From Flammeovirgaceae bacterium (GTDB taxonomy: Bacteria > Bacteroidota > Bacteroidia > Cytophagales > Cyclobacteriaceae): a DNA stretch of 64,000 nt. Positions 1 to 10,221 of the stretch are shown one piece after another. The stretch's first letter is position 1, and each line of letters starts with the position of its first letter. The translations under genes were made by a program, and so were the position numbers. The notes under the pieces were generated by a model. That model was not told the DNA's origin. It did not search any database and saw nothing but the letters and a program-made list of their open reading frames with translations. The stretch covers positions 1 through 64,000 of the forward strand of contig JAJTGQ010000072.1 in assembly GCA_021299455.1 (NCBI GenBank). Reading direction: 5' to 3'.

Positions 1-2
1 AA

Positions 3-119
3 AGAAGGTATACCCCAGACGTCTTGTTCATTCCATCTGCTGGAACCCTTTCAAATTGGCATATTCTTACACGCGAGTGGACGGGAATGATCACTTACAA
101 ACTGATGGGATACGTCTAA
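3..119 (+). CDS. C-terminal end of an unidentified CDS entering the window from the left
   Basis: Frame open from base 3 reads RRYTPDVLFIPSAGTLSNWHILTREWTGMITYKLMGYV then TAA at 117-119; convergent with dadA-like stop. Confidence 0.45.
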   Translation, partial: RRYTPDVLFIPSAGTLSNWHILTREWTGMITYKLMGYV

Positions 120-1360
120 TCGAATCGATGGGGATCGAATCTATCAATTGACATCGTAGTCTTTTCTTGTGCAACTAATTCTTTTACTAACATACCTGTG
201 CCGGGACCAAGGCTTAACCCCATCATCGAATGGCCTGTGGCGATTACTAAGTTGTTAATTTTCTTTGATCGCCCAATATACGGAAGCCCATCGGGAGAAC
301 ATGGACGCAATCCATGCCATATCTCTTCCTTCTTAGGAATCTCTACTTTCATCTCAGGGTAATACTTAGGAATTGAATCTACAATGCCTTGTATTCGGTT
401 CATACTAATACTGTGATCGATTCCCGTTATTTCCATGGTGCCACCAAATCGAAGTGTATTTCCCATTGGGGTTACCGCTACTCGTGCTTCTAAGAAAATA
501 GAAGGAATCCGGGTATTTTTTTGAACATTCTCTATCGTGAAACTATATCCTTTACCTGCTTGCATCGGCAATGACAAATTCAATTTAGTCGCTACCAACG
601 CTGACCAACTTCCCGTGGCCAAAACAACTTCATCAAAATTAAACTCTTCGTTCTCGGTCTTTACTGACTTTATTTTGCCAGACTCCATAACAAAGTCGAT
701 CACTTCCGTTTTGTCTTTTATAACAACGCCTTTGTCCTTCAAGTATGTTTTTAGTTGATTCACGAAAAGCTGTGGAGTAACATGAGCATCGCCAGGAAAG
801 TAAACCCCTCCCCTTACGTTTACTCGAACATCGGGTTCAAGTTTCTGAACTTCTTGGGCAGAAATAAGGTGAGCTTCAATGCCATGTGCATTGGCCAGTG
901 CCGCTGTCTCCTTTTCCTCGTGTTCCGTTTCCCTAGTTTGATACAACATCAATAGTCCACGTTCATTATATCCAAAGTCGAATGGAAGTTCTGTCGACAG
1001 CTGCTTAAACATTGACTTGCTGAGTAAACTAATTTCTTTTAACGCAGGCGCGGATCTCTCAACATGTTCTTTCGTAGCACTTTTGTAAAAATGGTAGCCC
1101 CATTTGATAAGATCTCCACTAAGGCGAGGCTTTACATAAAACGGACTGCTTGAATTGAACATCCATCGGATGCCTTTGGAGATCATGCCCGGTGCTGCTA
1201 ATGGAATCAGGTGACTAGGTACAATCATTCCCGCATTTCCAAATGAGCAACCATCTTTCATTTCAGATTGCTCTATGATCGTGCATTGATAACCAGCCTT
1301 GGTTAAATAATAAGCCGAACTTAGCCCAATAATACCACCGCCAATAACACCAGCTCGCAT
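116..1360 (-). CDS. FAD-dependent oxidoreductase, D-amino acid dehydrogenase (DadA)-like, probably D-hydroxyproline oxidation
   Basis: GVIGGGIIGLSSAYYLTKAG Rossmann FAD motif and C-terminal GLRPCSPDGLPYIG...TGHSMMGLSLGPGTG; MRAGVIGGG start at 1360 preferred over the ORF-track start at 1381. Confidence 0.85.
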   Translation of the reverse strand: MRAGVIGGGIIGLSSAYYLTKAGYQCTIIEQSEMKDGCSFGNAGMIVPSHLIPLAAPGMISKGIRWMFNSSSPFYVKPRLSGDLIKWGYHFYKSATKEHVERSAPALKEISLLSKSMFKQLSTELPFDFGYNERGLLMLYQTRETEHEEKETAALANAHGIEAHLISAQEVQKLEPDVRVNVRGGVYFPGDAHVTPQLFVNQLKTYLKDKGVVIKDKTEVIDFVMESGKIKSVKTENEEFNFDEVVLATGSWSALVATKLNLSLPMQAGKGYSFTIENVQKNTRIPSIFLEARVAVTPMGNTLRFGGTMEITGIDHSISMNRIQGIVDSIPKYYPEMKVEIPKKEEIWHGLRPCSPDGLPYIGRSKKINNLVIATGHSMMGLSLGPGTGMLVKELVAQEKTTMSIDRFDPHRFD

Positions 1361-1362
1361 AG

Positions 1363-1620
1363 TCAATAGTGGAAGCGACAAGAAATAATGTTAATTGAAT
1401 CGTTGGTTACCTCATAAACCAACCGGTGCTGCTGAGTTATTCTTCTTGACCATTTTCCTTGAAGGGAATGTTTCAATGGCTCTGGTTTTCCAATACCTGA
1501 AAAAGGGGATTCTGAAATGGCAGTAATCAAAATAATTATTCGAGAGGCTATTTTTGGATTTTTCTCTTTCCACTCATCCAATTGTTGTAAAGCCAGTGGA
1601 CTAAAGAGAATCTTTCTCAT
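1363..1620 (-). CDS. YoeB/Txe-type toxin (RelE superfamily)
   Basis: SPFSGIGKPEPLKHSLQGKWSRRITQQHRLVYEV...ISCRFHY is a strong YoeB-type signature; ATGA overlap with upstream antitoxin. Confidence 0.85.
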   Translation of the reverse strand: MRKILFSPLALQQLDEWKEKNPKIASRIIILITAISESPFSGIGKPEPLKHSLQGKWSRRITQQHRLVYEVTNDSINIISCRFHY

Positions 1621-1856
1621 TTAAAGTACTTCTCCTGAAGTTCAGCTAAAGTAAAAGGAACTCCCTCTCCTTTTGCCAACTCATCCATTGACTGATACAA
1701 TTGATTTTTGTTGTTTTCGGTTGATAAGAGATAGTCGGTTTCAGTCATTGCATCTGAAACTATAATTTCTATTTCTCTACTTTGAAATGCATCTTTTATC
1801 GATTGAATGATGTTCTCCGAAAGTTCATTCGCTTTTAGTTTATAGGTTGTTGTCAT
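1617..1856 (-). CDS. Cognate antitoxin of the YoeB-like toxin
   Basis: 79 aa, immediately upstream of and overlapping the toxin; C-terminal TETDYLLSTENNKNQLYQSMDELAKGEG resembles the YefM toxin-binding tail. Confidence 0.7.
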   Translation of the reverse strand: MTTTYKLKANELSENIIQSIKDAFQSREIEIIVSDAMTETDYLLSTENNKNQLYQSMDELAKGEGVPFTLAELQEKYFK

Positions 1857-1876
1857 AATTCAAATTTAACTTTTTT

Positions 1877-2881
1877 TTATAAAACTTGAAACCCGTATGC
1901 ATACGGATCGTCATCGGGATCGATAGAAATTGTGTTGTGACCATAAATCTTGGCCCAGCCTTCCACACTTGGAATAATGGCCGGCTTTCCATGCAATTCA
2001 GTTTCTTCTTCTATGCGACCTATAAACTTTGAGCCGATGATGCTTTCGTGAATAAATTCATCACCCCGTTTCAGCTTTCCTTTTGTATACCATTGTGCGA
2101 GGCGAGCAGAAGTACCTGTTCCGCATGGCGAGCGGTCAATGGCTTTGTCGCCATAGAAAACTGCGTTGCGAGCCGTAGAACTAGGATCAATCACTTTGCC
2201 TGTCCATAAGATATGGCTACATCCGTTGATCGTTGAATCATCCGGATGGATAAAGGTGTGCTTATTATTAATATCTTGCCGTAGTTCTCTACTCCAGCTT
2301 ACTAACTGATCGGCTGTATGGTGTTCTATACCTTTAAAATTTTGTTGCACATCAACGATCGCATAAAAATTTCCACCATAGGCCACATCCAAATTTAGCT
2401 CGCCCAAATCAGGGCAAGTAGCTTTTATGTTCTCTGCTGTCAGATAAGCCTTGACGTTTCTGATCTTCACTGACTTTACCTTTTTTCCTTCTTTCTTGTA
2501 TTCAATTCGAACCAGACCCGCTGGCACTTCCAGATTTAGAACGCCCGGAGTTTTAGGAATGACCAAGCCTTCTTCAATAGCGATAGTAACAGTTCCTATC
2601 GTGCCATGTCCACACATGGGCAAACAGCCACTTGTTTCAATAAACAAAACGCCAACGTCATTTTTGGGGTCAGATGGGGGATATAAAATACTGCCACTCA
2701 TCATATCGTGACCACGCGGTTCAAACATCAAGCCTTTGCGTATCCAGTCGTACTCTTTTAAAAAGTGCTGACGCTTTTCGCTCATGTTTTTTCCCTCCAA
2801 CTTCGGTCCTCCTTCTGCCACCAATCGAACCGGATTACCACAGGTGTGAGCATCAATGCACTTGAAAATATTCATACCATC
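1877..2881 (-). CDS. 4-hydroxyproline epimerase / proline racemase family
   Basis: CIDAHTCGNPVRLV, SGCLPMCGHGTIGT and DRSPCGTGTSARLAQ active-site motifs; start placed near MNIFKCIDAHT. Confidence 0.9.
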   Translation of the reverse strand, partial: DGMNIFKCIDAHTCGNPVRLVAEGGPKLEGKNMSEKRQHFLKEYDWIRKGLMFEPRGHDMMSGSILYPPSDPKNDVGVLFIETSGCLPMCGHGTIGTVTIAIEEGLVIPKTPGVLNLEVPAGLVRIEYKKEGKKVKSVKIRNVKAYLTAENIKATCPDLGELNLDVAYGGNFYAIVDVQQNFKGIEHHTADQLVSWSRELRQDINNKHTFIHPDDSTINGCSHILWTGKVIDPSSTARNAVFYGDKAIDRSPCGTGTSARLAQWYTKGKLKRGDEFIHESIIGSKFIGRIEEETELHGKPAIIPSVEGWAKIYGHNTISIDPDDDPYAYGFQVL

Positions 2882-2944
2882 GTTGTTTGTTGATCGTTGT
2901 TGGTTAACCGTGCTTGCAAGCAACGACTAACGAACACCCAACAA

Positions 2945-4432
2945 CTATTTCGTCCATGTATTATTAAACAGTCTCCAGATACCCAACGGATTTCCATCTT
3001 GCAATTCTTCCGGTAATAGTAAATTCGGAAAATTTTGAAAAGCCAAGGGCCTTGCGAAGCGCTTGATGGCATCTATTCCGACAGCCGTAAACCGAGAATC
3101 CGTTGTTGCTGGAAAGGGGCCACCATGATTCATGGAGGGGCAGACCTCCACTCCGGTTGGAACCCCATTGATAATTAATCTACCCGCTTTCTCAATCAAC
3201 ATATTAACCAAACTAGAATACTTAGCTATCTCGACCTCATCACCAAAAATACTGGTCGTCAACTGACCATTCAGGTGATTTACAACAGCGTGAAGCTCAT
3301 TGACATCCCTGCATTTTACAATCAATGAAAAGGGGCCGAATACTTCTTCCGCCAACAAAGGATTTTTCAAAAAAATGGAAGCATGCACCGAAGCCACAAG
3401 AGGCTTGCCTTGATTTTCGGTAGCACTAGAACTGGATTGACCTTCAACCGTAACTCCTTTCTGTTCCAAAGTATGAGCTAAGCGCTTATTATAATTATCT
3501 GCAATTCCCTGATGAAGCATAATGCCCGGCAATGCATTGTAGATTCCCTCAGACAAAGATTTAATAAATCGATTTAGTCCATCATTTTCTATGGCCAAAA
3601 TTAAACCAGGATTGGTGCAAAATTGTCCGACACCTTGCGTAATGGAGCCGACCAAAGCTGCTGCTGTTTTCTCAGCCTGTAGACCCAAAGTGTCAGGTAA
3701 TAAGATCACGGGATTGATGCTACTCATCTCTGCGAAAACTGGAATCGGTTGTGCACGTTGACAAGCTAAATCAAAAAGTGCTTTGCCCCCCGCTAATGAA
3801 CCCGTAAAACCCACTGCTTTTGTCAGAGGATGTTTCACCAATACCTGCCCTACTTCAAAACCATTTCCATGCAAGTGCTGAAATACACCCTTCGGCATTC
3901 CTGTTTTATCAATTGCTTTTTTGATGGCGATCGCGACAAGTTCAGATGTCGCAGCATGTGCAGGATGGGCCTTCACGATAACGGGACAACCTGCTGCTAA
4001 AGCAGAGGCCGTGTCACCTCCGGCCGTTGAATAAGCCAAAGGAAAATTAGCTGCTCCAAAAACTACTACCGGTCCAATCGGTACCAACATCTTCCGAATG
4101 TCGGGCTTGGGCAATGGAGTGCGATCAGGCAACGCGGTGTCTACTCTGGCTTCGACCCACGAACCTTGCTCAACCAGATCCGCAAACATTCGACACTGCC
4201 CGGTGGTTCTACCACGTTCACCAATAATGCGAGCTTCTGGCAGATTGGTTTCGCGCATAGCAGTACGCACTAACTCCTCTCCCAACGCTTCCATTTCGTC
4301 TGCAATGGCGCGGAGAAATTCTGCCTTCTTCTTTCCGTTGATGTTCTTGTAGGAAAGAAATGCAATTTGTGCTTCTTGTAAGGCAGCTTCTACTTGCTCT
4401 AACGTTGCGTCCATATTCGATTCAAGGATCAA
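2945..4432 (-). CDS. Aldehyde dehydrogenase, alpha-ketoglutaric semialdehyde dehydrogenase type
   Basis: FGAANFPLAYSTAGGDTASALAAGCPVIVKAHPAH, FTGSLAGGKAL, GQFCTNPGL motifs; position in hydroxyproline operon. Confidence 0.88.
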   Translation of the reverse strand: MILESNMDATLEQVEAALQEAQIAFLSYKNINGKKKAEFLRAIADEMEALGEELVRTAMRETNLPEARIIGERGRTTGQCRMFADLVEQGSWVEARVDTALPDRTPLPKPDIRKMLVPIGPVVVFGAANFPLAYSTAGGDTASALAAGCPVIVKAHPAHAATSELVAIAIKKAIDKTGMPKGVFQHLHGNGFEVGQVLVKHPLTKAVGFTGSLAGGKALFDLACQRAQPIPVFAEMSSINPVILLPDTLGLQAEKTAAALVGSITQGVGQFCTNPGLILAIENDGLNRFIKSLSEGIYNALPGIMLHQGIADNYNKRLAHTLEQKGVTVEGQSSSSATENQGKPLVASVHASIFLKNPLLAEEVFGPFSLIVKCRDVNELHAVVNHLNGQLTTSIFGDEVEIAKYSSLVNMLIEKAGRLIINGVPTGVEVCPSMNHGGPFPATTDSRFTAVGIDAIKRFARPLAFQNFPNLLLPEELQDGNPLGIWRLFNNTWTK

Positions 4433-4441
4433 GATTGATTT

Positions 4442-5338
4442 TTATAATTTGGGCCTCTTACTGATACCTTCTCGAATAATTTTTAAGATCCGTTCTCTTT
4501 CTTCTCCAACTAAGGTGAGCCGAGGTTTACGAACATGTTCTGAACCTATGCCTGCTTCCTGCTCTGCCAACTTAATGTATTGGACTAACTTCGGATGAAT
4601 ATCTAATTCAAGCAATGGAAGAAACCATCGGTAAATTTCCAGCGCCTCTGCGATCTTATTTGTCTTTGTCAATTTGTAGACCGCCACCGTTTCTTTTGGA
4701 AATGCACAAACGAGACCTGCCACCCAACCATGGGCACCCAGCATGAGCTCTTCCATGGCAATGGTATCTACACCGCACAAAATTTTAAATCGGTCACCGA
4801 ATCGATTGATCATTCGTGTGACATTGGACACATCGCGGGTTGATTCTTTAACAGCTTGAATGTTCTTGTTTTCAACCAGCTCAGCAAACATATCCAACGT
4901 AACCTCAATCTTGTAATCGACAGGGTTATTGTAAATCATAATCGGCAAACTCGTTGAATTAGCAACATCTTTAAAATACTGTACGGTTTCCCGATGATCT
5001 GATTTGTAACGCATCGGAGGCAACATCATCAATCCTTTGGCCCCACACTTCTCAGATTCGTTGGCAAGTTTAATTGCTTCCCGCGTGCTACCTTCCGCTA
5101 TGTTCATGATCACAGGCACTTTACCAGCAACCTTATCGACTGCAAATCGAAGCAACTCAAATTTCTCTTCATTACTCAATACACTGGATTCTCCTAGTGT
5201 GCCTCCGAGAATAATGCCATCGACACCGGCATCTAACTGGGCTCGTAGATTTTTCTCAAAGAGTGGCAGATCTAATTTATCCTCTTCCGTAAACTTCGTG
5301 GTAAGTGCCGGGAAAACGCCATGCCAATTCAAACTCAT
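4442..5338 (-). CDS. Dihydrodipicolinate synthase family protein (probable hydroxyproline-pathway deaminase/lyase)
   Basis: GVFPALTTKF, GGTLGESSVLSNEEK, MIYNNPVDYK, AVKEST motifs of the DapA/NAL family. Confidence 0.88.
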   Translation of the reverse strand: MSLNWHGVFPALTTKFTEEDKLDLPLFEKNLRAQLDAGVDGIILGGTLGESSVLSNEEKFELLRFAVDKVAGKVPVIMNIAEGSTREAIKLANESEKCGAKGLMMLPPMRYKSDHRETVQYFKDVANSTSLPIMIYNNPVDYKIEVTLDMFAELVENKNIQAVKESTRDVSNVTRMINRFGDRFKILCGVDTIAMEELMLGAHGWVAGLVCAFPKETVAVYKLTKTNKIAEALEIYRWFLPLLELDIHPKLVQYIKLAEQEAGIGSEHVRKPRLTLVGEERERILKIIREGISKRPKL

Positions 5339-5385
5339 ATCTGTCGTTTTAATTTAGACAAATATAGAAAGCTTGTAGATATGTT

Positions 5386-5408
5386 GGTTGATCAAAGAAC
5401 GATCAACC
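5386..5408. repeat. 8-bp perfect inverted repeat GGTTGATC-N7-GATCAACC overlapping the metallophosphoesterase stop codon
   Basis: Read directly; no T-tract, so terminator function is uncertain. Confidence 0.5.
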
Positions 5409-6695
5409 TTCCCGCTTCAACTCAAAAATAGTAATCTCCGGAGGCATACCTACTCTGCCCGGATACCCTAAATACCCAAACCCCCGATTGACATACAAGT
5501 ACTGATTATCTTCTTGATAGAGTCCTCCCCATTGCCTGTAAACGTGCTGGACAGGCGTCCAGGTGAAGTCGCCAATGTTTACACCAAACTGAGCGCCATG
5601 TGTATGTCCGGCAAACATCACATCAATATCTTTATAAGTTGGTCTCACCTGAGCATCCCAATGGGTAGGATCATGTGACAACAATAATTTAACGGCTGCC
5701 TCTTCTGTGCCAAGGTATGCTTTATCCAATAGGCCATGTTTTGAAAACCGTGTTCCCCAATTTTCAATACCCAAAATGGCAAGCTTCTCACCTCCCAGTT
5801 CCAAAAAGCGCTTTTCGTTCATCAACAGGTCGAAGCCTAATTCTTTGTGGGCTGTAATTAAATCATTGAAGTTCTGCTGCTTTGCTTCTTTACTAGCCCA
5901 ACTCTTGTAATCTCCATAATCATGGTTGCCGGTAATTGAAAATACACCCATTGGAGCACGTAGCTTATTGAATACATCCATGTATTCTTTAACCTCACTC
6001 GATTCGTTGTTTACTAAGTCTCCTGTAAAAAATATAGTGTCAGGCTTTTCCTTGAGTATCATCTCTACTCCACCTTTTACAGCCGTCTTGTTCCAAAAAC
6101 TACCAGAATGGATATCAGATAGCTGGGCAATCTTAATTCCATCAAATGCTTTCGGAAGGTTCGGAAGTTTGATTGCCACCTTGCGTATTCGGTAATCATG
6201 TGCCCCCGAAATAATGCCGTAGGCAAATGCACCTAATGGAACCGAAGCAGCAATCAAGGCTGTCTTTGACAGAAATTCAGACCTTGTGATTACTTCTCCT
6301 GTACTGGTGCCCGAAGTACCTTTTTGAAATAGCGAAATTATCCACCGTACTCCACGCTGAAGATCATCAATAAACAAAAACAGTATACCTACTATCTTGG
6401 AAAAGTAGGTAGCTACTATGCCCGTAATAATCCAGTTGCGAAAATTAGAACTGTATCGGTAAGGATCATCAAACGTCCACCAAAAAAGCGCCAAGACGCA
6501 TAAAATAGTTGGAATCCAAAATCCAAAGCGAATAACTTCTTTCCAAAGGGGTGACCAATTCTTACTAACAACCAATACTCCCTGAAAGAAATAATAGTCG
6601 ATCGACAAGAAGATGAAGATAAAAATGAAAATTGTCATGAGTCGTTTACTCATAAAGCAAAAAGCATCTTGCAACAGAGTCGTAAGATGCCACAA
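5403..6695 (-). CDS. Membrane-anchored metallophosphoesterase
   Basis: N-terminal TM helices; QLSDIHSGSF, FTGDLVNNES, TGNHDYG, FAGHTHGAQFG metallophosphatase motifs. Confidence 0.9.
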   Translation of the reverse strand: MWHLTTLLQDAFCFMSKRLMTIFIFIFIFLSIDYYFFQGVLVVSKNWSPLWKEVIRFGFWIPTILCVLALFWWTFDDPYRYSSNFRNWIITGIVATYFSKIVGILFLFIDDLQRGVRWIISLFQKGTSGTSTGEVITRSEFLSKTALIAASVPLGAFAYGIISGAHDYRIRKVAIKLPNLPKAFDGIKIAQLSDIHSGSFWNKTAVKGGVEMILKEKPDTIFFTGDLVNNESSEVKEYMDVFNKLRAPMGVFSITGNHDYGDYKSWASKEAKQQNFNDLITAHKELGFDLLMNEKRFLELGGEKLAILGIENWGTRFSKHGLLDKAYLGTEEAAVKLLLSHDPTHWDAQVRPTYKDIDVMFAGHTHGAQFGVNIGDFTWTPVQHVYRQWGGLYQEDNQYLYVNRGFGYLGYPGRVGMPPEITIFELKREG

Positions 6696-6717
6696 TAATA
6701 TTTTAAGTAACCTTCAA

Positions 6718-9700
6718 TTAGTGTATCTCTACAGGTGCGGCCACAGGTAAGACTTCCACCATGTTCCTTTTAAAAACCTTCATTTTCAATTTTGCAATTA
6801 ACAAGTACATAACCGGAACTAAAAACAAGGTTAGAAATGTACCGAAGATCAAACCAAAGATCATTGTCCATGAAAGTGGTCCCCAGAAGGCAACGTTATC
6901 GCCACCAAAATAAATGTGTGGATTAAATTCAGTGAACAAGGTTACAAAGTCGATGTTCAAACCAACGGCCAACGGAATCAATCCGAGTGTTGCCGCCATT
7001 GCCGTCAATAAAACAGGCGTCATACGGGTTTTGGCTGCTTCGGCTATTGCCTCGCGCAACTCCATGCCTTGTGCTACCAACAAATCGGTAAACTCTACCA
7101 ACAAAATACCATTGCGTACCACAATTCCCGCCAAGGCCATCACTCCCACACCAGACATGACAATGGAGATTTCCATTTTAAAGAGCGAAAAGCCAATTAG
7201 CACACCAATGATACTGAACAGAATTTCTGCCATGATGATGATCGGCTTGCTGGTGGAATTAAACTGAGTTACTAATATCATAAAGATTAATCCGAAGGCT
7301 AGCACAAAAGCGACAACCAAGAAGGAGGAAGTCTCTGCTTGATCTTCTTGAGCACCTGTCATTTTAATAGTAACTCCTTCTGGGGATGGAAATCCCGAAA
7401 GTTTATCAGTAATATCGGCCACAACATTATTGTCATTAAAACCACCCAAAACATTTGAAGAAAGTGTAATCACGCGTTTTTGGTTAATCCTGCGAATACC
7501 TGCATAACTATTAGAGTATTCTGTTTTCGCCACGGCCGAAATCGGGACTTGGCGGACTTGACCTCCCATGCTCATATCACGATAGGTCAAAGGCAAATTC
7601 ATCAAGGTATTGATATCATTTCTATATTTTTCATCAACGCGCAGAGTGATTTCGTAATCATCATTCTCATCGCGGAATTTTGAAACTTCACGACCGTTGA
7701 TGGCAATATTTAATGCCTGCCCAATCTGCCCAGTAGAAATACCTTCACGGTTTGCTTTCTCACGATCAATAACTACCAAAATCTCAGGTTTATCACTTTG
7801 GAAATCTGATTTTAACTCTTCAACACCGGGCACTTGAAGCGAATCTAAGTAGCGCTGTAAGTGATCGGCAGTCGAAACGAGTACACCAAAATCTTCAGAG
7901 GCAATTTCAATGTTAATTGGTTTGCCTGTAGGTGGCCCGTTAGCTTCCTGATTGACAGAAATTTCAGCACCTTTAACTCCCTTTACTGCTTCCCTTATCC
8001 TATTTAAGTATTCTTTGGTCGATTGACTATTGCGCTTAGAAAACTTAACAAAGGCAACAGAAACTTTACCTAAATGTGGCTGTGGTTGGGTACCAGAAAA
8101 TGGATCTTCAGAAGCACCGACTGCCACATTTGTAATAATTGACTCAACTAAAGGATTGTCTTTACCAACGACTCCAACTACTTTTTTCTCCACAATTGCA
8201 GTTACAGAGTCTGTTATCTTTTGATCGGTACCAATTGGCATTGTCACATATGCGAATATGAAGTTTGGATCACCTTGAGGGAAGAATACAACAGGTGGGT
8301 TCCTCCATATGGTAAATGCAATTGAGAGCCCAAATAAAACTATAACGCTTACCACAACCCAAATAGGGCGATAGGCAATTAAAAATCTAGCGATAATCTT
8401 TTTATAGCCTTCTTGAACGCCAGGCCAAAAATCTGTTTGAAAGTGGGAGATAACCCGCACCAAATAAAAATGATACAACGCATAAATACCAAACATAAAG
8501 ATGGTGAAGTTGCCCATGCCATACCAACCTACTACATAGCTCATCAGCGCTAAAGAACCCATGACGATGGCCGTCACTTTAAACCCACGGGTGATCTTGC
8601 TCTTGTTTTCATGATCGTGATTGTGCTCGGTCATAAAATCTGCAGCAAACACCGGATTGATGATATACGCCACCAACAACGAAGCCAACAAAGCTACAAT
8701 CAAAGTAACGGGCAAGTACACCATAAACTTACCAATAACACCCGGCCAAAACGCTAATGGAATAAAAGGGGCTAACACCACCAATGTACCCGACAATACA
8801 GGCAAGAAGACTTCACCCGCAGCAATTTTAGCTGCTTTGCGGATCGGCACCTTTCCATTATCAAAAACACGGTGCGTGTTTTCAATCACCACAATGGCAT
8901 CGTCCACTACAATTCCTAAAGCTAATAAGAATGAGAATAATGTCATTAAGTTAAAGGTGTAGCCTAAAGCTGGAAAAACTAAAAATGCTATAAAACTTGA
9001 AATGGGAACCGACATGGCAACGAAGAAAGCATTGGTGGCGCCCATGAAGAACATTAAAATAATAACCACTAACACGAAACCAATAATGATAGTATTAATC
9101 AAGTCATGCAGCGTAGTACGCGTGTTCTCCGATTGGTCGGCCGTGATGGTAATATCAGTTCCTGGAGGAAGTATGTTTGCTTTGAAATCCTTTACCACCT
9201 CGTTGATTTGATCGGAGGCAATCACCAAGTTCTCGCCACTTCTTTTAATCACATTGAGTGTGATCACATTTTTACCATCCAAACGCGCGTAGCTTTCTTG
9301 CTCTTTGTGAGAGTCTATCACTTGGGCAATCTCTTTCAAATAGATCTTGCCTCCTTTGGTTGACCCGATGATCGTGTTCGCAATCTCATCTGCGGAATTG
9401 TATTCACCGTTCACCGTCAATGAACGCTTCATGCCACCAACGGACAATTGACCGCCTGGTATGACAACGTTTTCGGATCCGATTGCTTGCTGCACATCAT
9501 CTAAGCTCAACCCTGCGCCTGCTAGCTTGAACATGTCAATGTTTATCTGAATTTCACGTGTAAGAGCACCTACAATTTCTACTTTCCGTATTTGCTTGAT
9601 GCCTTCAATGGCATCCTGTAGCTGCTCAGCATATTTCTTTAGCGTAGTCAAATCGTAATCGCCAGAGAGGTTGATATTCATGATGGGTTGAGCAGAGAGG

Positions 9701-10119
9701 TCAATGTCGATTACTTGTGGATCCTCTTTCAAATCGGTAGGAAGCTTAGACTTGGCACGATCTACAGCATCCTTCACATCTGTCTTAGCTTTATCTACAT
9801 TCACATCTGTTTGAAACTCGATGATGATACTGGACACGCTCTGCACCGAACTGCTCTTTATTTTTTTCACCCCAGCAATTGCCTTGCATTCCTTCTCTAT
9901 CTCTTTGGTGATCAAATTTTCCATATCGGAAGGAGACGCCCCCACGTATACCGTTGTCACAATAATTTGAGGGAAAACTACCTCCGGAAAATTCTCTTTT
10001 GGTAAGCTTACATACGTGAACATACCCGCCAAACAGATGATGACCGTGGCCACGTAAATGCTTACCTTATTATCAATCGCCCAACTGGTGGGGCCAAATT
10101 CTTTTTCGATGTCTTTCAT
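6718..10119 (-). CDS. RND efflux transporter permease (AcrB/MMPL superfamily)
   Basis: 1133 aa; repeated TM blocks, GIVVDDAIVVIEN, GIVVRNGILLVEF motifs. Confidence 0.93.
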   Translation of the reverse strand: MKDIEKEFGPTSWAIDNKVSIYVATVIICLAGMFTYVSLPKENFPEVVFPQIIVTTVYVGASPSDMENLITKEIEKECKAIAGVKKIKSSSVQSVSSIIIEFQTDVNVDKAKTDVKDAVDRAKSKLPTDLKEDPQVIDIDLSAQPIMNINLSGDYDLTTLKKYAEQLQDAIEGIKQIRKVEIVGALTREIQINIDMFKLAGAGLSLDDVQQAIGSENVVIPGGQLSVGGMKRSLTVNGEYNSADEIANTIIGSTKGGKIYLKEIAQVIDSHKEQESYARLDGKNVITLNVIKRSGENLVIASDQINEVVKDFKANILPPGTDITITADQSENTRTTLHDLINTIIIGFVLVVIILMFFMGATNAFFVAMSVPISSFIAFLVFPALGYTFNLMTLFSFLLALGIVVDDAIVVIENTHRVFDNGKVPIRKAAKIAAGEVFLPVLSGTLVVLAPFIPLAFWPGVIGKFMVYLPVTLIVALLASLLVAYIINPVFAADFMTEHNHDHENKSKITRGFKVTAIVMGSLALMSYVVGWYGMGNFTIFMFGIYALYHFYLVRVISHFQTDFWPGVQEGYKKIIARFLIAYRPIWVVVSVIVLFGLSIAFTIWRNPPVVFFPQGDPNFIFAYVTMPIGTDQKITDSVTAIVEKKVVGVVGKDNPLVESIITNVAVGASEDPFSGTQPQPHLGKVSVAFVKFSKRNSQSTKEYLNRIREAVKGVKGAEISVNQEANGPPTGKPINIEIASEDFGVLVSTADHLQRYLDSLQVPGVEELKSDFQSDKPEILVVIDREKANREGISTGQIGQALNIAINGREVSKFRDENDDYEITLRVDEKYRNDINTLMNLPLTYRDMSMGGQVRQVPISAVAKTEYSNSYAGIRRINQKRVITLSSNVLGGFNDNNVVADITDKLSGFPSPEGVTIKMTGAQEDQAETSSFLVVAFVLAFGLIFMILVTQFNSTSKPIIIMAEILFSIIGVLIGFSLFKMEISIVMSGVGVMALAGIVVRNGILLVEFTDLLVAQGMELREAIAEAAKTRMTPVLLTAMAATLGLIPLAVGLNIDFVTLFTEFNPHIYFGGDNVAFWGPLSWTMIFGLIFGTFLTLFLVPVMYLLIAKLKMKVFKRNMVEVLPVAAPVEIH

Positions 10120-10155
10120 GTTTTCTCGATTCGTTAGTAAAAGAAGTCAGAAGAT

Positions 10156-10213
10156 AGAAATCAGAATTTAGAATTTAGAACATAACGATTCTATATTCTA
10201 AATTCTGACTTCT
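10156..10213. repeat. AT-rich hairpin repeat (AGAATTTAGAATTTAGAA...TTCTATATTCTAAATTCTGA)
   Basis: Left arm agaaatcagaatttagaatttagaa pairs with attctatattctaaattctgacttct across a 7-nt loop. Confidence 0.75.
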
Positions 10214-10221
10214 ATGCTCTC

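Noticed and set aside
5386-5408. Inverted repeat as a terminator of the metallophosphoesterase gene
   Set aside because: Overlaps the stop codon and lacks a downstream T-tract; kept only as a repeat.
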